Source: Synechococcus sp. LTW-R
GTDB lineage: Bacteria > Cyanobacteriota > Cyanobacteriia > PCC-6307 > Cyanobiaceae
Direction of reading: 5' to 3'
Length of the DNA: 64,000 nucleotides
Assembly (NCBI RefSeq): GCF_014217875.1
Contig: NZ_CP059060.1
Span: 1,302,001 to 1,366,000, forward strand
The translations under genes were made by a program, and so were the position numbers. The first letter of the stretch is position 1, and the number at the start of each line of letters is the position of its first letter. Of the stretch, positions 42,694 to 55,082 are shown one piece after another. The notes below the pieces were generated by a model. The model saw only the letters and a program-made list of their open reading frames with translations. It made no database searches and had not been told where the DNA came from.

Positions 42694-44325
42694 CTATAGC
42701 CTATCAAGCTGTAGCTCAGCGGCAGGATTCTCTACTCCCTCAGCAGCAGATGTTCCTTCGCTCTCAATAACCTCGTCTTCCTTCACCTCTACCTCAACTT
42801 CAGGATTCTCCGCACCCTCAGGGGCAGATGTTCCTTCGCTCTCAATAACCTCGTCTTCCTTCACCTCTACCTCAACTTCAGGATTCTCCGCACCCTCAGG
42901 GGCAGATGTTCCTTCGCTCTCAATAGCCTCGTCTTCCTTCACCTCTACCTCAACTTCAGGATTCTCCGAACCCTCAGGGGCAGATGTTCCTTCGCTCTCA
43001 ATAGCCTCGTCTTCCTTCACCTCTACCTCAACTTCAGGATTCTCCGAACCCTCAGGGGCAGATGTTCCTTCGCTCTCAATAACCTCGTCTTCCTTCACCT
43101 CTACCTCAACTTCAGGATTCTCCGCACCCTCAGGGGCAGATGTTCCTTCGCTCTCAATGACCTCTGCTTCTTTGACCTCTACCTCAGCCGCAGGATTCTC
43201 CAATCCCTCAGGGGCAGATGTACCTTCACTCTCAATGACCTCTGCTTCCTTAACCTTTTTGTCATATCCTTGCCGCGTCTGGACCACAATTTCATCAAGG
43301 TCACCTACGATGCAAGAACCATCATAAACAGTGCTCTCCACCCAATCAGTAAGGCCAGGAGTACGTGAGCTCACGCTGAGAGATGCCAACCCCGCAGAAG
43401 AGACCGTTACAGCTCGCTTTAGCTCAATAGAAAATATATTTTCAGTGAACACCGCAAACAGCATTCCACCAGAAGAATAACCGGTAGCAGAGACCGGACG
43501 AGGAGGAATACGCCCCGAAGACGACTGATAACGGACCGCCAGAGGAGTGGAGCCAAAACTAGAGCCGTCTATATACACATAACTGGACAATCCTTCCTTC
43601 TCTTGGAAAGAGCACCTCAACCACTGTTGTGTCTGCAATATTGAATTAATGGGGACAACTGGAGCAACCCCAGGAGACGAAGATCCCGCATCTTGCTCAG
43701 GCGAAGGATTCACTACTCCCTCAGGAGCAGATGTTCCTTCGCTCTCAATAACCTCTGCTTCCTTAACCTCTACCTCAGCCACAGGATTCTCCACTCCATC
43801 AGGGGCAGATATTTCTTCGCTCTCAATAACCTCTGCTTCCTTAACCTCTACCTCAGCCGCAGGATTCTCCACTCCATCAGGGGCAGATGTTCCTTCACTC
43901 TCAATGACCTCTGCTTCTTTGACCTCTACCTCAGCCGCAGGATTCTCCACTCCATCAGGGGCAGATATTTCTTCGCTCTCAATGACCTCTGCTTCTTTGA
44001 CCTCTACCTCAGCCGCAGGATTCTCCACTCCATCAGGGGCAGATGTTCCTTCGCTCTCAATAACCTCGTCTTCCTTAACCTCTACCTCAGCGGCAGGATT
44101 CTCCACTCCATCAGGGGCAGATGTTTCTTCAATCTGGACAACTTCAAATTCGCTAGAATTCACCGCGACAGCAAGTAAGCCATGCTGGACCGGGTCGTGA
44201 ATAACATCCTCAATGCCAGTCCCAAATACATCAAATCGAGCATCTTCGGACAAAGCAGCTGCCGGACTGACAGCCACAGAGCGAGCCAACGAAGCGAAGA
44301 CGAGAAGCAGACCCAGGCGTTTCAC
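42694..44325 (-). CDS. Secreted acidic repeat protein
   Basis: 543 aa with a signal peptide (KRLGLLLVFASLARSVAVSP, cleavage near AAALS). Residues 66-208 and 358-537 consist of 24-residue repeats such as EVKEDEVIESEGTSAPEG followed by ENP; I count six units in the first block and seven in the second. They surround a non-repeated beta-rich domain (209-357: WLRCSFQEKEGLSSYVYIDG, FAVFTENIFSIELKR, VYDGSCIVGDLDEI). The repeats are strongly acidic, suggesting a surface or periplasmic spacer or calcium-binding stalk. Central domain not recognised. Confidence 0.78.
   Translation of the reverse strand: MKRLGLLLVFASLARSVAVSPAAALSEDARFDVFGTGIEDVIHDPVQHGLLAVAVNSSEFEVVQIEETSAPDGVENPAAEVEVKEDEVIESEGTSAPDGVENPAAEVEVKEAEVIESEEISAPDGVENPAAEVEVKEAEVIESEGTSAPDGVENPAAEVEVKEAEVIESEEISAPDGVENPVAEVEVKEAEVIESEGTSAPEGVVNPSPEQDAGSSSPGVAPVVPINSILQTQQWLRCSFQEKEGLSSYVYIDGSSFGSTPLAVRYQSSSGRIPPRPVSATGYSSGGMLFAVFTENIFSIELKRAVTVSSAGLASLSVSSRTPGLTDWVESTVYDGSCIVGDLDEIVVQTRQGYDKKVKEAEVIESEGTSAPEGLENPAAEVEVKEAEVIESEGTSAPEGAENPEVEVEVKEDEVIESEGTSAPEGSENPEVEVEVKEDEAIESEGTSAPEGSENPEVEVEVKEDEAIESEGTSAPEGAENPEVEVEVKEDEVIESEGTSAPEGAENPEVEVEVKEDEVIESEGTSAAEGVENPAAELQLDRL
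42715..43254 (-). repeat. 72-bp tandem repeats, block 2 (C-terminal)
   Basis: About seven and a half in-frame 72-bp units, several nearly identical at the DNA level; copy number is likely to vary by slippage or recombination. Confidence 0.85.
43702..44130 (-). repeat. 72-bp tandem repeats, block 1 (N-terminal)
   Basis: About six in-frame 72-bp units, of the PDGVENPAAEVEV type, with alternating GTSAP and EISAP forms. Confidence 0.85.
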
Positions 44326-44438
44326 GAAAACAATGACCGCTTAGTGAATATTTCGCAGGATCTTAACGCAAGAGGCCCAAACACGCAATCCAGCATTACA
44401 CACGATCAAGGATCAAGCTCCCAGCTCGAGGAAGCCGC

Positions 44439-44816
44439 TCAAGGATACTGCTCCAGCGATATGTTTTGAAGAACAACCAATTCCTCACTGTCAAAGTTTT
44501 CTGGCCGAGAAGCGAGATTAGAATCACGCCTAAAATGCAGGTACCAATAACGGCCACATTGGTGAGTTAAGTAATGACTCCACCCCCTTTTACCGTATAT
44601 CGTCAATAACCGCTGAATTTGCAACGCTGGATTAGAAGACGGTTTGGGCAAGTCAGAAAACTGCTTCTCAAGACTACCCAGACTTTTTTTTAATTCTTCG
44701 GAAGATTCCAACATTTGCGCGCCTGCAGTGCTGGCAGGGGTTTCATCAAAGAAATACATCGCAATCACACGATAGTCAAAATTGCCCTCAGAAATAAGTT
44801 CACCGTGCTCCATCAT
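44439..44816 (-). CDS. Hypothetical protein
   Basis: 125 aa, soluble, aromatic-rich in its second half (YGKRGWSHYLTHQCGRYWYL), with a helical middle (ESSEELKKSLGSLEKQFSDL). Begins MM, so the start is uncertain by one codon. No recognised family. It lies between the repeat protein and the FkbM-like gene, all on the minus strand. Confidence 0.55.
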   Translation of the reverse strand: MMEHGELISEGNFDYRVIAMYFFDETPASTAGAQMLESSEELKKSLGSLEKQFSDLPKPSSNPALQIQRLLTIYGKRGWSHYLTHQCGRYWYLHFRRDSNLASRPENFDSEELVVLQNISLEQYP

Positions 44817-44862
44817 TCAAGCAGCCCGCACGTCAAAGCGAGGTTTGCATCTGTCATAGAGA

Positions 44863-45642
44863 TTAAAAATCAACCCTCTGAAGACGAGTATCGATACAAT
44901 CATCCCTAAAAAAGAAGGCCTCATAGATACAGCCGCTTTCGCTTACTTGATCTGGCAAAATATCTATCACAAATCCCTGTGACTCGAGGAGCTCTCGGAT
45001 GCAAGCGGGAGGATTCTTGTGAAGAAGTATCCGCTTCATAGCAATATCGACCCTGGACGCCGGGGAAATCAATACAGGACCCGAGAGCCTGAAGCCTTCT
45101 CTTTCTAGAAAAGAGACCACTACACAAATATCGGAAGACCAGTTGTGCGTTTCGAAATCAGCAACTTTGACGCGGATAGAGCTAAACTTACGCAAAAATT
45201 CACCGCAGCCCTGCAATATCTCCAGCGTATTGCCAAGGGCCGAAATAACCAAGCACGTATTTGACTGCACATCAAATCCGCGCTCCCGCAAGACATCTGG
45301 AAGAACTCGCTTTTGAACAGATTCAATTTTGGATACAGAGACACCCGGATACAGCTTGGGAATATCAGCCAAATCGTAGGTAGAAGAAAAACGGCCTCCA
45401 GTATTACAATAGAAAAACCAATCCCTCGAAGACTTACTTCCCAAGACAGCACATACAGAGGCCTGCTTCTCCGAAGCTGTCAACTTATCATTCAAAGATT
45501 CGCACACATCCTCTCGAGCGTCTATCCATAAGACCTCCAACCCAAGACAGTCATACAGAGCAGTTTCGAGCGCGCCTCCGACTCCAACATGCACAACCGA
45601 GTCGATGAGGACTGGCGCAAAACCTGAGGCCACGCTAAGCAA
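44863..45642 (-). CDS. FkbM-like methyltransferase
   Basis: About 259 aa. Landmarks of the FkbM type are VVHVGVGGALETALYDCLGL with VLWIDAREDVCESLND (SAM-binding region), then NTGGRFSSTYDL and the distal SSIRVKVADFETHNWSSD and IYEAFFFRDD. These enzymes O-methylate sugars or other surface molecules. The frame opens with TTG 45642 just after a stop; GTG 45633 is an equally good start and the true N-terminus may be longer and broken. AT-richer than core genes. Confidence 0.6.
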   Translation of the reverse strand: MLSVASGFAPVLIDSVVHVGVGGALETALYDCLGLEVLWIDAREDVCESLNDKLTASEKQASVCAVLGSKSSRDWFFYCNTGGRFSSTYDLADIPKLYPGVSVSKIESVQKRVLPDVLRERGFDVQSNTCLVISALGNTLEILQGCGEFLRKFSSIRVKVADFETHNWSSDICVVVSFLEREGFRLSGPVLISPASRVDIAMKRILLHKNPPACIRELLESQGFVIDILPDQVSESGCIYEAFFFRDDCIDTRLQRVDF

Positions 45643-46224
45643 TTACAATCTTTACCACTCTACCAGAACTGCAACATTCCTGCCATCGTCTGCGTGAGAA
45701 ATGAGCCGAAGTTCCGCATAAGTACGCTATGCGATTTGCTGCATAGGTGCCAACAAGCCTCTCTCCCGTAAGAAAGCCTGACAAACGCCCTAGACCGCAG
45801 CGCTCAAAGGGAATCCATAGAGCGCGAGCGTCTAAGGACAATCGACGCAAAAATCGCAAAACTGCCATTTAGGCAACGGTCTGAGCTCCAGCCTGGCATT
45901 CATTTCTTAATAAAACTCTCCTTTCAAGCCTCTTAAAACTCTCTTCCGCCGAAAAGTCGCAAGGATTAGAAATAGTCCTGGCGGGCATATTAATGCTGAA
46001 AAGGACATCCTCCACTGCGACTTGCCTTAATCATCCCACCTCGGTGATCACAACATGTCTTCCAGGCGAAATTACTACAAAATCACTCCCCACACAGGAA
46101 GGATTGAGCAGCCGAAACAACCTCGTCTTCGAACATGTTAACAGCAGCGAGCACGGGACTATTTTCCGCTACCACAGTACAAAAGGTGTTGAAATAAAGT
46201 CAAGGTTTCACTATTGTCTTACCT
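45643..46224. other. No confident gene
   Basis: A minus-strand frame at 45635-45868 and a plus-strand frame at 45993-46319 are open but show no recognisable protein. No terminator or repeat noted. Confidence 0.4.
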
Positions 46225-48350
<2,126 letters not shown>

Positions 48351-48356
48351 TCGGCG

Positions 48357-51300
48357 TTAGCCCCGAGCCGTAGGAGCGCCAAACCAGCGCTCCTCCAGGT
48401 TTTTGATCGCGACGTAGAACGGCGGCACAACGCCGAGGGAAAGCACTGTGGCGACCAAGAGGCCGCCAAAGATGACGGTTCCCAGGGACTGCTGGCTGTT
48501 AGCGCCTGCTGTGGTCGCCACCACCAACGGGAAGAAGCCCGCAAGTGAGGCGATCGCCGTCATCAGGATCGGCCGCATCCGCGACTCAGCCGCAGCGATC
48601 GCCGCCTCGCCGTAGGACATGCCTGATTCGAGGTGCTGCTCAGCGACCTCGACAATCAGGATCCCGTTTTTGGCCGCCAAACCAATCAAGGTCACCAAGC
48701 CCACTTGGGCATAGATGTTGAGATCAATCGAGCGCAGCGAGAGGAAGGCCAACGCACCCAACATCGCCAAGGGGACGGTCATCAAGATGATCACCGGGGT
48801 GACATAGCTCTCGTACTGCGCCGACAGCACGAGATAGACAAACAACACCCCGAGGCCAAAGACCAACACGCTGGCACTGCCGGCCGAAAGCTGGAGTGCC
48901 GCAATCCCCGTGAAGGCATAGCCGATGTTGTTGAAATCCATCGCCTTGAATTGCTGTTGGATCGCACTCAGGGCCTGCCCCGAACTCTTGCCCAAGGCCT
49001 GAACACCCTGAATCAAGACCGTTCGGTAGAGGTTGTAGTGGCTGATGACCGGCGGAGCACTGGACAGTTCAGAAGAGGCAAACTCCGAGACCTGGACCAA
49101 CTTGTTGTCGCGGTTGCGGACGTAGTAGCTCAGGATGTTCTCCAGCCCCTGGCGACCAGCCGGCTCGGCCTGGACATAAATGTTGCGGACCTGACCGCTC
49201 TCGTAGGTCAGACCTGAATAATTACCGCCGGCTAAGACGGCGATCGTTTGCATCGCCTGCTGAAAGTCGACGTTCAAGGTGCCCAGAATCGATCGATCGA
49301 TCTTCAGGCCAAAGGCAGGGGCACTCGGAACGAACTGGGTATAGAGGTTGGCGTAGGCACCACTGGCCTGCCCCTGGCTCACCAGCTGTTCCGCCAGCTG
49401 ATCCAACTGGGTGAAGGTGTAAGCGCCGTTACTGAGGTCGTTGAACTGGAAATAGAAACCCCCTTGCGCCGAGAAACCGGGAATGGCCGGGGGCTGGGAG
49501 GCAGCCGCTAAGCCAGTGCTGAACCGCGACAACTTGGCGTTCAGCCGATCAACGATGGCGGGGGCTTTGTTTTCGGAGCCCGAGCGCTCATCCAACGGCT
49601 TCAGACCAAAAAAGAAGAGGCCCTGATCGGGGCTGTTGCCGTTGAAGCCTGCACCGCTAATCACACTGGCGGCGGTGATGTTCTTCTCCTGCTTGAGCAC
49701 CTCCGCGATCTGCATCCCCACCTGTTGGGTCTGCGAGAGCGAGGCTCCGTTCTGCAGCTGGAAGATCCCCAAGCCGTAGCCCTGGTCCTCCTCAGGGATG
49801 AAGGCCGTAGGCAGCGCATTAAAGGCGATCGCGGTGGTGACAATCCCTGTCCCCAAGCCCATCAAGATCCAACGCCGGCGATCAATCAGCCAATGGAGCA
49901 GACGGCCGTAGCCCTGCTCCAAGCGCGCAAAGAAGGCGTTGAAGCGATCAAAGATCAACGCCAGGCGACTGCCTGCAAAACCGAAGCCCGCAATGCCAAC
50001 GACATAGGCCAGGGGGCCAAAGGAGGCGGCGCTGAATTTGCCAAACCCCAGGCCAATCACGAGCCCAGCCACCGTCCAACGCCAACCTTCCGGGCGGGGT
50101 GGCTTCTCGGTCTTGAGAATCAGCCCCGCCATCATCGGCGAGAACGTCAAAGCATTAAACGTCGAGATCGCGATCGAAAACGCAATCGTCAAGGCGAACT
50201 GCCGGTAGATGATGCCGATCCCACCGGGATAAAACGCCACCGGCACAAACACCGCCATCAGGACCAGCGATGAAGCGATGATCGCGCCGATTAATTCGCC
50301 CATGCATTCCAGGGCCGCCTGCCGCGGCTTCATACCCTGTTCGAGGTTTTTGGCGACCGCTTCGATCACGACAATCGCGTCATCAACAACCAAGCCCGTG
50401 GCCAAGACCAAACCCAGCAAGGTGAGCTGATTGATCGAGAAACCAAAGGCCTTCATGAAGGCAAAGGTCCCCACCAAGGAAATCGGAATCGCCAGGCTGG
50501 GCACCACCGTGGCGCGCCAGTCCTGCAAAAACAGGAACAGGATGACGAGCACCAGGACAATTGCCAAGCCCAGGGCATCGGTGACGCCACCGACGGCTGA
50601 TTCAATGAACTGGCCAACGTTGTAGATCTGCTGAACCGTCACCCCCGGGGGAACCTGAGCACGGAACTGCTCCATCAGGTTCACGACGGCCTCGCTCACC
50701 TGCAAGGCGTTGCTTTCTGGGGTCTGATACACCCCAACGGTGATCGCGGGGTAGCCATGGATATCGCTCCCTTCGGTCGCAAACGTGTTGAAGCCATAGG
50801 TGGCCTCACCGACATCCTGTAGGCGCAGCAGATTGCCCTGGGGAGAGCGACCGACGATCAACTGGTTGAGCTGATCAACCGAGACCAAGTTGCCGTTGTT
50901 CTCCACCAAGATCGGATAGGTGAAGCGCTGGTTGCCGCCGGCCGGTGGGCCGCCGACTAAACCACCAATCGCCACCGCGTTCTGACTGCGCACGGCACTG
51001 ACCACCTGATCAGCCGTCAACTGATTGGCGGTGAGCTTGTTGGGGTCAACAAACAGCCAAAACGCAGGATTGCTGCCGCCGAAGAGCGTGGCCTGGGCCA
51101 CCCCTGGGATGCGCTCGAGCTGGTAGTACAGCTGCTCGTAGATCAGGCCATTGAGATAGGAACGGTCGAACTGACCCGCAGACGAAGAGACCTGGTAGGC
51201 CAGCAAGATCGAAGGGGTGGTTTGAATGACCGAAACGCCGGTGCTGCTCACCTGTGAGGGCAGCTGGGGCATCGCCAACGACACCCGGTTCTGCACATTG

Positions 51301-51620
51301 ACCTGGTCAATATTGATGTCCGTGCCCTCGTCAAAAAACACGTTGACCGTGCTGGCACCGGTGTTGGTGGTCAGCGAGGAGATGTAGGCCGCCCCAGGCA
51401 CCCCGTTGATCTGCTGTTCCAGAACATTGGTGACGGCCTGCTCCGTCACCAGGGAGTTCGCACCGCTGTAGTTGGCACTCACCTGAATCTGAGGCGGCGC
51501 AATGTTGGGCAGGTTTTCAATCGGCAGGGTGGGAATCGCAATGACGCCCACCAGCACGATCAAGATGCTGCACACCGTGGTGAGTACCGGGCGCTTGATA
51601 AACCGATCCGAGAGCGACAT
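48357..51620 (-). CDS. RND efflux pump inner-membrane subunit (HAE1/AcrB family)
   Basis: 1087 aa, standard size. First helix and porter start SLSDRFIKRPVLTTVCSILI; the NLPNIAPPQIQVSANYSGAN segment; the proton-relay aspartates in LATGLVVDDAIVVIEAV; a second half with QYESYVTPVIILMTVPLAML and GLAAKNGILIVEVAEQH. It exports hydrophobic compounds across the inner membrane and periplasm with the adaptor encoded 12 bp upstream. No TolC-type channel gene is in the window. One added region around 505-560 with extra hydrophobic segments lengthens the middle loop. Confidence 0.94.
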   Translation of the reverse strand: MSLSDRFIKRPVLTTVCSILIVLVGVIAIPTLPIENLPNIAPPQIQVSANYSGANSLVTEQAVTNVLEQQINGVPGAAYISSLTTNTGASTVNVFFDEGTDINIDQVNVQNRVSLAMPQLPSQVSSTGVSVIQTTPSILLAYQVSSSAGQFDRSYLNGLIYEQLYYQLERIPGVAQATLFGGSNPAFWLFVDPNKLTANQLTADQVVSAVRSQNAVAIGGLVGGPPAGGNQRFTYPILVENNGNLVSVDQLNQLIVGRSPQGNLLRLQDVGEATYGFNTFATEGSDIHGYPAITVGVYQTPESNALQVSEAVVNLMEQFRAQVPPGVTVQQIYNVGQFIESAVGGVTDALGLAIVLVLVILFLFLQDWRATVVPSLAIPISLVGTFAFMKAFGFSINQLTLLGLVLATGLVVDDAIVVIEAVAKNLEQGMKPRQAALECMGELIGAIIASSLVLMAVFVPVAFYPGGIGIIYRQFALTIAFSIAISTFNALTFSPMMAGLILKTEKPPRPEGWRWTVAGLVIGLGFGKFSAASFGPLAYVVGIAGFGFAGSRLALIFDRFNAFFARLEQGYGRLLHWLIDRRRWILMGLGTGIVTTAIAFNALPTAFIPEEDQGYGLGIFQLQNGASLSQTQQVGMQIAEVLKQEKNITAASVISGAGFNGNSPDQGLFFFGLKPLDERSGSENKAPAIVDRLNAKLSRFSTGLAAASQPPAIPGFSAQGGFYFQFNDLSNGAYTFTQLDQLAEQLVSQGQASGAYANLYTQFVPSAPAFGLKIDRSILGTLNVDFQQAMQTIAVLAGGNYSGLTYESGQVRNIYVQAEPAGRQGLENILSYYVRNRDNKLVQVSEFASSELSSAPPVISHYNLYRTVLIQGVQALGKSSGQALSAIQQQFKAMDFNNIGYAFTGIAALQLSAGSASVLVFGLGVLFVYLVLSAQYESYVTPVIILMTVPLAMLGALAFLSLRSIDLNIYAQVGLVTLIGLAAKNGILIVEVAEQHLESGMSYGEAAIAAAESRMRPILMTAIASLAGFFPLVVATTAGANSQQSLGTVIFGGLLVATVLSLGVVPPFYVAIKNLEERWFGAPTARG

Positions 51621-51632
51621 CGCGAACGCTCC

Positions 51633-52754
51633 CTAGGGCTGGCTGGCTGGAGCGATGGTCACGGGCAAACCGGTCCGCAACAGTGCCGTATTGCTCACCA
51701 CCACCTGATCCCCGGCCTTCAAGCCAGAGCGCACGGGGTAGCGGTTGTGTTGGAGATTGCCGAGTTGAACCGACGTCTGAACCACGATCGGCGTCGAGCC
51801 GGGCATGGAGGCCAATCGTTTCTTTTGTTTTTCGGGGACGGTCTTGGAAGCCTTGATCTTGGGCAACGCCTCCGAGAGGCGAACAATCCGATAGACGAAG
51901 GGCTGCTGGGCTTGCATCAACACCGCCGAGACCGGCACCGAGAGGGCCTGCTGGCTCCCGGTGATTATCCGGTTCAAGACGTACTGCCCTGTCTTGAGCT
52001 TGCCGGTCAGGTTGGGGAACGCCGCTTTGACGAGGACCGTGTTGGGTGAGGAGCTGCTCCCACTGACGCCGAAATAGGGGGAAATAAACACCACCTTCCC
52101 GCTCCCCTCAACAGGTGGATTGCCCTGGGTACGAAGCAGAACTTCCTGGTTGAGTGCCACGCGCGAGGCTTCGGTCGCGGGGACATCCATCAACGTCCAA
52201 AGGGTGGAGTTGTCGACGATCCCGGTAATCGCCTGCCCCTTGCGGACGTAATCACCAAGCTTCACCGTATCGAGGTCGCCAATCTCCCCATCAATGGGTG
52301 AGGTGACGTACTTGTATCCCAAGGTGGCGGCATCGGAGCGCACCCGATCGGCGCTTTGAATCGCCTGGGTGACATAGGCATCGCGCTGTTTGGTGGACAC
52401 AGCGCCCTGTTCGTTCAAAAAGATGTAGCGCTCGGCATTGAGCCGGTCCTTGCGCGCTTCTGCCTTGGCGGAGTCCAGCGCCGCGGTCTGTTGCACGTTG
52501 TCGAGCACCAAGATCGGCTCGCCCGCTTTCACCGTCTGGCCCTGCTTCACCAGGATCTTCACGACCCGTCCATCCGCCTCCGGCCTCAAGGAGACATCCG
52601 TGGTGGAGCTCAGGCGACTGATGACGTCAATCGAGGGATTGAATTCAGCGCTGCCAATCGTTTGGACCTGCACCGCGGTGGGCTGACGCTGGGGTTGCTT
52701 GGGGCCACAGCCCAGCAAGAACAGCAACGGCAGGGGTGCCAGCAGGCGCCGCAC
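51633..52754 (-). CDS. RND efflux adaptor (membrane fusion protein), lipoprotein
   Basis: 373 aa HlyD/AcrA-type adaptor. Lipoprotein signal RRLLAPLPLLFLLGCGPKQP (lipobox LLGC), the barrel-sandwich half (VSLRPEADGRVVKILVKQGQ, TVKAGEPILVLDN), a coiled coil (around 90-140), and the second half YVTSPIDGEIGDLDTVKLGD. It bridges the RND pump to an outer channel. Cotranscribed with the pump gene downstream. Confidence 0.93.
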   Translation of the reverse strand: MRRLLAPLPLLFLLGCGPKQPQRQPTAVQVQTIGSAEFNPSIDVISRLSSTTDVSLRPEADGRVVKILVKQGQTVKAGEPILVLDNVQQTAALDSAKAEARKDRLNAERYIFLNEQGAVSTKQRDAYVTQAIQSADRVRSDAATLGYKYVTSPIDGEIGDLDTVKLGDYVRKGQAITGIVDNSTLWTLMDVPATEASRVALNQEVLLRTQGNPPVEGSGKVVFISPYFGVSGSSSSPNTVLVKAAFPNLTGKLKTGQYVLNRIITGSQQALSVPVSAVLMQAQQPFVYRIVRLSEALPKIKASKTVPEKQKKRLASMPGSTPIVVQTSVQLGNLQHNRYPVRSGLKAGDQVVVSNTALLRTGLPVTIAPASQP

Positions 52755-52839
52755 GACGGTGACTCGGAGATCCGCAAGCTAGGGAGGTCGAGACGGTTTG
52801 GCCCGAGGATGATGGGGATCGAGACCCATCCGGCGCGGC

Positions 52840-55023
52840 GTGAGCGATCTCTTCAGTCATCACGGTGAGCAGCTGCGCCAGCTCCACGCTCCTCTGGCCG
52901 ATCGTCTCCGGCCCCGAAGCCTCGATGACTTTCAAGGCCAAGAAGAGATCCTTGGCCCCGGTCGACTCCTGCGGCGCGCCATCACGGCCGATCGGGTCGG
53001 CAACCTGATTTTCTACGGTCCGCCGGGGGTCGGCAAAACCACCCTGGCCCGGATCATTGCGGCCACCACCCGGGCCCACTTCAGCAGCCTCAATGCCGTC
53101 CTCGCCGGCGTGAAGGACCTACGCCACGAGGTCGATGAAGCCAAGCGCCGGCTCGATCAGCACGGCCTGCGCAGCCTGCTCTTCATCGATGAGGTCCATC
53201 GCTTCAACAGCGCCCAGCAGGATGCCCTGCTGCCTTGGGTCGAGAACGGAACGGTAACCCTGATCGGGGCCACCACCGAAAACCCGTTCTTTGAAGTCAA
53301 CAAGGCCCTCGTCAGCCGCTCCCGGCTGTTTCGGCTGCAGCCTCTACAAACCAAACATCTGCACCAACTGCTCGATCGGGCCCTGCGGGACCGCGAGCGG
53401 GGCTATGGCGATCGGCTGGTCCAGATCACGCCGGAGGCCGCGGCGCATCTGGTGGACGTCGCAGGCGGCGATGCTCGCAGCCTGCTCAATGCCCTCGAGT
53501 TGGCCGTGGAGACGACGGAGCCCAATGGCGACGGGCAGATCGTCATCAGCCTGGCGATCGCCGAAGAGTCCATTCAGCAACGGGCCGTCCTCTACGACAA
53601 ACAGGGGGATGCCCATTTCGACACCATCAGTGCCTTCATCAAGTCCCTCCGCGGCAGTGATCCCGATGCCGCCCTGTTCTGGCTGGCCAAGATGATCGAG
53701 GCGGGGGAGAACCCCCGCTTCATCTTCCGGCGGATGCTGATTTCAGCCGGGGAAGACATCGGTCTGGCGGACCCCCAGGCCGTCGTCGTGGTGGAGGCCT
53801 GCGCGGCGGCCTTCGAGCGAGTCGGCTTGCCTGAAGGCCTCTATCCCTTGGCCCAGGCCGCGCTCTACCTGGCTTCCACGGAGAAGAGCAACAGCCTGCT
53901 CGGCTTTTTTGATGCCCTCAAAAACGTCAAGGCCAGCAACCGCCAGGCGGTCCCCTCCCACCTGCGCGACGCCAACCGCGATGGCAAGGCCTTCGGCGAT
54001 GGCGTCGGCTACCGCTACCCCCATGCCTACGCCGAGCACTGGGTCGCCCAGCAGTACCTGCCCAGCGATCTGCAGGGGCAAGTCTTCTGGCAACCCGGAA
54101 CCCTGGGTTGGGAAGGGGAACGGCGCCAACGGCTCCAGCAACGGCGGGCCGCCCAGCTCGCCGCGGCCGTCGAGCATCAGCAGGAACTTGGCGAGATGCT
54201 CAGCAGCGGGCCCGATGACCCCGAGCTGGAACGCTGGATCCAGCGGCAATCCGGCAGCGAAGGGGAGCGGCTTGATCGCCTGCGCCAGGAGCTCTGGGCG
54301 GAGGCCAACTGGCAGCGGCATGACCGGGTCCTCATCCTCGAGGCCCGCTCCTTGCTCTGGGCCCTCGATCCCCTGCAGCGCTGCCCCGAAGGCGGGGTCG
54401 TCATCCAAGCAGCCAGCACGGCCGATCAAAGCAGGCTCACCACCCAACTGGCGGTGCTCGACAGCCTCGATCGCCCCCAACTGATCCCCGAGCTGAACGC
54501 GCTTGAGGGCAGCGGCCAACGTTTCGAATGGATCGCCAGCCGGCATCCCTGGAAGCATTGCAGCCAGCCGGATCTGGAGGCCGCGGTGGCCAGCCTCACG
54601 GGCTTGGCCGCCCCCAAAGCCCAACTGCGCCTGCTCTTCAGCCAGCCGCGCCTTGGCCCGGCCGCCGCCTTAAGGCAAGGGAACACCGCCCAAGAAGAGC
54701 TCGGTCCACTGCTTGAGCAAGCGGTCGCGATCGAGACCGAGATGCTCGCGCCCGATCCCGACCCCACCAGCCTCGAGGCAGCCCTCAAGCAGCAGGGTTG
54801 GGCGCTGGCGTGGCGCAGCTGGGAGGAGCGGCTGGAGCTACCGATCAACGACGGCCTGATCAACCGTTGGTTTGCGGCGGAAGCCCCCTACCGCGAAAGG
54901 CTCAGCAACCAACTGAGCGCGAAGGAGATCGAGTGTCTGGCGGCCGCGCTGCAACAACGCCGCAAGGGACAGCTGCCGCAGTTGCTGCAGCATCAACTCC
55001 TTGTTGCTCGTCGTTCGACCTAA
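52840..55023 (+). CDS. rarA: RarA (MgsA) AAA+ ATPase with C-terminal domain fusion
   Basis: 727 aa. Residues 1-430 are a replication-associated recombination protein: [20 protein letters not shown], Walker [14 protein letters not shown], Walker [21 protein letters not shown], sensor [13 protein letters not shown], and the tetramerisation end with [20 protein letters not shown]. RarA acts at stalled forks. An extra region of about 290 residues follows ([30 protein letters not shown]; a C-terminal [14 protein letters not shown]). Such fusions are typical of cyanobacteria; the added part resembles a degenerate methyltransferase in outline only. Confidence 0.9.
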   Translation: MSDLFSHHGEQLRQLHAPLADRLRPRSLDDFQGQEEILGPGRLLRRAITADRVGNLIFYGPPGVGKTTLARIIAATTRAHFSSLNAVLAGVKDLRHEVDEAKRRLDQHGLRSLLFIDEVHRFNSAQQDALLPWVENGTVTLIGATTENPFFEVNKALVSRSRLFRLQPLQTKHLHQLLDRALRDRERGYGDRLVQITPEAAAHLVDVAGGDARSLLNALELAVETTEPNGDGQIVISLAIAEESIQQRAVLYDKQGDAHFDTISAFIKSLRGSDPDAALFWLAKMIEAGENPRFIFRRMLISAGEDIGLADPQAVVVVEACAAAFERVGLPEGLYPLAQAALYLASTEKSNSLLGFFDALKNVKASNRQAVPSHLRDANRDGKAFGDGVGYRYPHAYAEHWVAQQYLPSDLQGQVFWQPGTLGWEGERRQRLQQRRAAQLAAAVEHQQELGEMLSSGPDDPELERWIQRQSGSEGERLDRLRQELWAEANWQRHDRVLILEARSLLWALDPLQRCPEGGVVIQAASTADQSRLTTQLAVLDSLDRPQLIPELNALEGSGQRFEWIASRHPWKHCSQPDLEAAVASLTGLAAPKAQLRLLFSQPRLGPAAALRQGNTAQEELGPLLEQAVAIETEMLAPDPDPTSLEAALKQQGWALAWRSWEERLELPINDGLINRWFAAEAPYRERLSNQLSAKEIECLAAALQQRRKGQLPQLLQHQLLVARRST

Positions 55024-55032
55024 GACGACAAA

Positions 55033-55057
55033 AAAGCCCCGGCGATGCCGGGGCTTT
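55033..55057. terminator. Bidirectional terminator between rarA and the DUF1400 gene
   Basis: Arms AAAGCCCCGGC / GCCGGGGCTTT with a three-base loop and A/T tracts on the outer sides; serves both convergent genes. Confidence 0.85.
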
Positions 55058-55082
55058 GGCGTGGATCAAGCGATCGATTGGA

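Noticed and set aside
42715-44130. CRISPR-like array from regularly spaced repeats
   Set aside because: The repeats are contiguous 72-bp in-frame units in a signal-peptide protein, without unique spacers of constant length.
45635-45868. 77-codon minus-strand frame overlapping the FkbM-like start
   Set aside because: Arg-rich with no recognisable feature; could at most be the broken front of the FkbM-like gene, which I cannot show.
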